This document shows, piece by piece, positions 60,812 to 64,000 of a stretch of 64,000 nt of DNA. The notes beneath the pieces were generated by a model. That model ran no database searches. It worked only from the letters and a program-made list of their open reading frames with translations, and was not told the origin of the DNA. The position numbers were made by a program, and so were the translations under genes. Each line of letters opens with the position of its first letter. The first letter of the stretch is position 1. Location of the stretch: NCBI RefSeq assembly GCF_002264395.1, contig NZ_NFVA01000010.1:40485-104484 (forward strand). Direction: 5' to 3'. This DNA comes from Paenibacillus sp. VTT E-133291. GTDB taxonomy: Bacteria > Bacillota > Bacilli > Paenibacillales > Paenibacillaceae.

Positions 60812-61645
60812 TTGTATAAAGATTGGAATCGCCGCGCCTTCTCACCAAATCAACGAATAATTGCTGACTTTATTCAGAAAAATGAGCAACGTGTAGTCTA
60901 TATGACGGAACAGGAAATGGCAGATGAACTTCAATTAAGCATTGCCTCCGTCTCGCGGTTCTGGAAAGCGGCTGGATTCAAACATGCCAAAGATTTCAAA
61001 AACCGGCTCCGTTTCCGCTTTGAGTCCACCCCTTCCATAAAAATGCGTGATGCCATGCAAAGATCGGATGATCGTTCACTTCCTCAAGTGCTGTTGGACA
61101 ATTGCTTACATCATCTGCAAGAGACACGCCGCTATTTGAGCGACGAGGCGCTGCAGCGTGCAGTAGTAGCACTATCTGCAGCACGCATTGTATATGTATA
61201 TAGCCCAGGCCCTTGTGCTGGACTAGCCGAGCTGATGATTTATCGAATGGCGCGTTTTGGACTACAGATGAAAAAAATGGCCCCCAGCGGACACGAACTG
61301 CTAGAGTCCTTAATGCATGCTGATCAAAAAGATGTATTGCTTGTCTTCGGATTCGTTCAACTGTTACCTGAAATCGAAGTGATTCTGGACCAAGCACGTG
61401 AAGCTAATTACCAGGTCATCCTGATCACTGACAGACTTGTGTATCCTCGATCCCAAGATGCAGGTATTGTACTTTATGCCGGGAGAGGTGAGGTTTGGGA
61501 GTTTCACTCCATGGTCGGTCCCACATATATTATCGAGAATCTGATTCTTGGGGTAGGTTTAGCAAATAGAGATAGTAGTCTAAGCAAATTAGACAAATTA
61601 CAGCAGCTAAGAGCGCAGTATGGAGGGAAGCTTCCGAGGAATTGA
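60812..61645 (+). CDS. RpiR-family transcriptional regulator
   Basis: TTG 60812 follows AGGAGGAATGAG; the open frame further upstream crosses the promoter and operator. The HTH_6 domain (IIADFIQKNEQRVVYMTEQE, then LQLSIASVSRFWKAAGF) is followed by a SIS domain (RIVYVYSPGPCAGLAELMIY, then LVFGFVQLLPEIEVIL), which senses phosphosugars in this family. At 277 residues it is full length. It diverges from the ECF transporter operon and is the likely regulator of it, so the transported compound may be sugar- or phosphate-derived. Confidence 0.9.
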   Translation: MYKDWNRRAFSPNQRIIADFIQKNEQRVVYMTEQEMADELQLSIASVSRFWKAAGFKHAKDFKNRLRFRFESTPSIKMRDAMQRSDDRSLPQVLLDNCLHHLQETRRYLSDEALQRAVVALSAARIVYVYSPGPCAGLAELMIYRMARFGLQMKKMAPSGHELLESLMHADQKDVLLVFGFVQLLPEIEVILDQAREANYQVILITDRLVYPRSQDAGIVLYAGRGEVWEFHSMVGPTYIIENLILGVGLANRDSSLSKLDKLQQLRAQYGGKLPRN

Positions 61646-61881
61646 GTTTTTAATAAAAAACAATTTTTAAAGCGAAATTTAATCAATTGCATAAAATAAT
61701 CATACGCTTTCAAAATAACATAATGCTAATATAATAACGATAAATCCAAAGAAATTAGTGAATTCATGAACGCACAGTTAAATATGACTCCCTCATTATT
61801 CTAACAATAGGAGGTGAACGGACGTTACCAGTATAAACTTAATGAGGGTTTACATAAATAAAATTCATGAGGTGGTTTTTG
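61646..61881. promoter_or_regulatory. Promoter region of the mannanase gene
   Basis: 236 AT-rich bases; possible -10-like TATAAT variants near 61730 and a half cre-like CGCTTTCA at 61705-61712. No complete regulatory site is clear. Confidence 0.35.
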
Positions 61882-63441
61882 GTGATTTTACGCAAGTGGT
61901 CAATTACATTTGTAGCATTCTTACTGATTTTCACATGGACCGGACAACTTTCGAACAAAGCACATGCTGCGAGCGGATTTTATGTAAGCGGTACCAAATT
62001 AATGGATGCTACAGGACAACCATTTGTTATGCGAGGAGTCAATCATGCGCACACATGGTATAAGGATCAATTGTCTACCGCAATACCAGCCATTGCTAAA
62101 ACTGGTGCCAACACGGTACGCATTGTATTAGCGAATGGATACAAATGGACGATTGATGATGTGAATGCCATCAAAAAAATCATCAGCCTCTGTGAACAAA
62201 ATAAACTAATTGCCGTTTTGGAAGTACATGACGCAACAGGAAGCGATAGTCTATCCGATTTGGACAACGCCGTTAATTACTGGATCAGTATTAAAGACGC
62301 ACTGATTGGCAAAGAAGACCGTGTACTCATAAATATAGCTAACGAGTGGTACGGAACATGGGATGGAGTAGCCTGGGCTAATGGTTATAAGCAAGCTATT
62401 CCTAAATTACGAAACGCCGGTCTAAATCATACGCTGATTGTTGATTCTGCTGGCTGGGGACAATATCCAGATTCGGTCAAAAATTATGGGACGGAAGTAC
62501 TGAATGCGGACCCGTTAAAAAATACATTGTTCTCTGTCCATATGTATGAATATGCTGGGGGCAATGCAAATACCGTCAAATCCAATATTGACGGTGTGCT
62601 GAACAAGAATCTTGCGCTGATTATCGGCGAATTTGGCGGACAGCATACAAACGGTGATGTGGATGAAGCCACCATTATGAGCTATTCCCAAGAGAAAGGA
62701 GTCGGCTGGTTGGCTTGGTCCTGGAAGGGCAATAGCAGTGATTTGGCTTATCTTGATATGACGAATGATTGGACAGGCAACTCCCTCACCTCGTTCGGCA
62801 ATACCGTTGTGAATGGCAGTAACGGCATAAAAGCAACTTCTGTGTTGTCCGGCATTTTCGGAGGTGTAACTCCAACCTCAAGCCCTACTTCTACACCTAC
62901 ACCTACTCCTACTCCTACACCTACACCTACACCTACACCTACACCTACTCCTACACCTACACCAAGCCCGAGTCCGGGAAATAACGGGGCGATCTTATAT
63001 GATTTTGAGTCGGGAACTCAAGGTTGGTCGGGAAACAATATTTCGGGAGGACCATGGGTCACCAATGAATGGAAAGCTACGGGAGCGCAAACTCTCAAAG
63101 CCGATGTCTCCTTACAATCCAATTCCACGCATAGCCTATATATAACCTCAAATCAAAACCTGTCCGGAAAAAGCAGTCTGAAAGTAACGGTTAAGCATGC
63201 GAACTGGGGAAATATTGGCAACGGAATCTATGCGAAACTATACTTGAAGACCGGGTCCGGGTGGACATGGTATGATTCTGGAGAGAATCTGATTCAATCG
63301 AACGTCGGTACCACTTTGACACTATCCCTCAGCGGCATTTCGAATTTGTCCGCAGTCAAAGAAATTGGGGTGGAATTCCGCGCCTCCTCGAACAGTAGTG
63401 GCCAATCCGCTATTTATCTAGATAGTGTGAGTCTGCAATAA
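61882..63441 (+). CDS. Secreted GH5 beta-1,4-mannanase with C-terminal carbohydrate-binding module
   Basis: This enzyme cuts the mannan backbone outside the cell. GTG 61882 is preferred: GAGGTGG sits 6 bases upstream and lies inside the version starting at ATG 61867. The signal peptide ends near SNKAHAA. The catalytic domain (about 35-335) has the acid/base in INIANEWYG (Glu155 from this start) and nucleophile in ALIIGEFGGQH (Glu250), with the typical VNHAHTWY and HMYEYAGG. It is close to GH5_8 mannanases of Bacillus. A Thr-Pro repeat linker leads to a ~145-residue beta-sandwich (ILYDFESGTQGWSGNNISGG), resembling mannan-binding CBM families (27/59-like). A terminator follows. Confidence 0.92.
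   Translation: MILRKWSITFVAFLLIFTWTGQLSNKAHAASGFYVSGTKLMDATGQPFVMRGVNHAHTWYKDQLSTAIPAIAKTGANTVRIVLANGYKWTIDDVNAIKKIISLCEQNKLIAVLEVHDATGSDSLSDLDNAVNYWISIKDALIGKEDRVLINIANEWYGTWDGVAWANGYKQAIPKLRNAGLNHTLIVDSAGWGQYPDSVKNYGTEVLNADPLKNTLFSVHMYEYAGGNANTVKSNIDGVLNKNLALIIGEFGGQHTNGDVDEATIMSYSQEKGVGWLAWSWKGNSSDLAYLDMTNDWTGNSLTSFGNTVVNGSNGIKATSVLSGIFGGVTPTSSPTSTPTPTPTPTPTPTPTPTPTPTPTPSPSPGNNGAILYDFESGTQGWSGNNISGGPWVTNEWKATGAQTLKADVSLQSNSTHSLYITSNQNLSGKSSLKVTVKHANWGNIGNGIYAKLYLKTGSGWTWYDSGENLIQSNVGTTLTLSLSGISNLSAVKEIGVEFRASSNSSGQSAIYLDSVSLQ
62889..62963 (+). repeat. ACACCT/ACTCCT hexanucleotide repeat encoding the Thr-Pro linker
   Basis: About a dozen in-frame units of ACNCCT code alternating Thr and Pro. 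Unit gain or loss would change linker length by two residues without breaking the frame. Confidence 0.9.
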
Positions 63442-63481
63442 TTTATTAAAACTGTTAAATAACAAAAAAGATAAACTGCGA

Positions 63482-63502
63482 GGGGCCGTACCTTACGGCT
63501 CC
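63482..63502 (+). terminator. Intrinsic terminator after the mannanase gene
   Basis: GGGGCCGTA / TACGGCTCC stem with 3-base loop (one G-U pair), followed by TTTATTA. Confidence 0.7.
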
Positions 63503-63612
63503 TTTATTACTGTCAACCACAGGATTCGGGTCAATTAATAGGCGACCTCGGAAGCCATGAATAATTTACCTCCTTTTACAAACACTACGAAACAAAAGGA
63601 GGCTGATGTTTC

Positions 63613-64000
63613 ATGTGTCAACGTTTTTCGCTAGCGGCCGAACTGCAGGAAATTAGGGATCATTTTGAAATTAACCGAGTGATGTACTACTATAAAGACC
63701 GCTATAATATTAGTCCCACGCAGGATATGCCGGTAGTTTTACAACAGGATGGTGAGCGAATTCTAGATGAGTTCCGCTGGGGATTCGTTCCTTATTGGGG
63801 AAAAGATGCGATCAATGCGGATCTCCGAAACGTGCATCAGAATCCAACCTACCGCAAGATGGTGGACAAGCATCGTTGTATTATCCCGTGCAATGGATTT
63901 TATTATTGGAAAAAGGAAGGCACGAAGACTTATCCAGTTCGGGTAGTCATGAATAATCGCAGTATGTTCGGAGTGGCTGGGCTATACGAAATTTGGCGGG
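63613..64000 (+). CDS. SRAP-family protein (YedK/HMCES), 3' end outside window
   Basis: SRAP proteins crosslink to abasic sites in single-stranded DNA through the N-terminal Cys2. ATG 63613 follows AAAAGGAGG. The visible 129 residues begin MCQRFSLAAELQEI, with Cys2 in place, then DRYNISPTQDMPVV, FRWGFVPYWGKDA, NVHQNPTYRKMVDKHRCIIP and CNGFYYWKKEG (catalytic Asn and Glu region), and GLYEIW near the edge. The frame is open to the window end; the conserved C-terminal His motif lies beyond. Confidence 0.93.
   Translation, partial: MCQRFSLAAELQEIRDHFEINRVMYYYKDRYNISPTQDMPVVLQQDGERILDEFRWGFVPYWGKDAINADLRNVHQNPTYRKMVDKHRCIIPCNGFYYWKKEGTKTYPVRVVMNNRSMFGVAGLYEIWR

Noticed and set aside
61699..61714. 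Possible cre (catabolite repression) site before the mannanase gene
   Set aside because: Only the right half (CGCTTTCA) fits the consensus; the left half does not.

Overview
The window looks like a chromosome segment of a Paenibacillus or close Bacillales relative. Evidence: the gene order lepB-rbgA-rnhB-ylqG-ylqH-yraN-comM and the ylxM-ffh-rpsP-khpA-rimM-trmD/rplS cluster, strong AGGAGG-type ribosome binding sites, moderate-to-low GC, and a secreted GH5 mannanase with a Pro/Thr linker. It splits into an AT-rich accessory island (1 to about 27,310) and core chromosome (about 27,311 to 64,000).

Island, left part (1-15,650). A type I restriction-modification operon hsdM-hsdS-hsdR reads leftwards. 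Left of its terminator, a membrane gene cut by the window edge resembles KwaA of the Kiwa anti-phage system. To the right come two small genes, a large serine recombinase, a putative RHH/coiled-coil/AT-hook protein with repeated operator-like sites, the remains of a resolvase, and a recombination module: an excisionase-like HTH gene, a zinc-ribbon gene, a ~720-residue tyrosine recombinase and a second, related HTH gene.

Island, right part (15,661-27,310). This stretch is bounded by 15-bp inverted repeats (GTAATATAACRGGTG). It carries an HNH nuclease, a PD-(D/E)XK-like nuclease, a fragment of a type IIG restriction-modification enzyme, a DUF1643 protein, a GIY-YIG nuclease, proteins of unknown function and three secreted proteins (one with 366-bp internal repeats, one predicted beta-propeller), separated by long AT-rich gene-poor stretches. 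Its right end cuts the Mg-chelatase-like gene comM, leaving the N-terminal two thirds closed by a stop codon from the island. A second copy of the same comM junction (encoding T-I-S-A-D-A then Val-Ile-stop, with only synonymous differences) lies at 15,643-15,669 between two inverted element ends. So comM is the integration site, and the island appears to be composite.

Core part. Leftward genes: truncated comM, a phosphoesterase, yraN, ylqH, ylqG, rnhB, rbgA, lepB, rplS with a probable L19 leader; then a 3-kb interruption (lipoprotein, small Sm-like protein, short membrane protein, two copies of a structured repeat); then trmD, rimM, khpA, rpsP, ffh, ylxM behind a clear sigma-A promoter. Beyond lie a hemolysin III-type membrane protein, an M32 carboxypeptidase, a HesB/YqkB-like protein, beta-carbonic anhydrase, envelope genes, an S66 peptidase, Asp23/Gls24, an AI-2E-family permease, a two-component system, a DegV protein, a MarR/MFS efflux pair, a FusB-type EF-G-binding protein, and a complete ECF transporter (S, fused ATPases, T) plus PHP phosphoesterase opposite a divergent RpiR regulator with a palindromic operator. 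The window ends with the secreted GH5 mannanase and the 5' part of a SRAP (YedK/HMCES) gene. No tRNA, rRNA or CRISPR array was seen.
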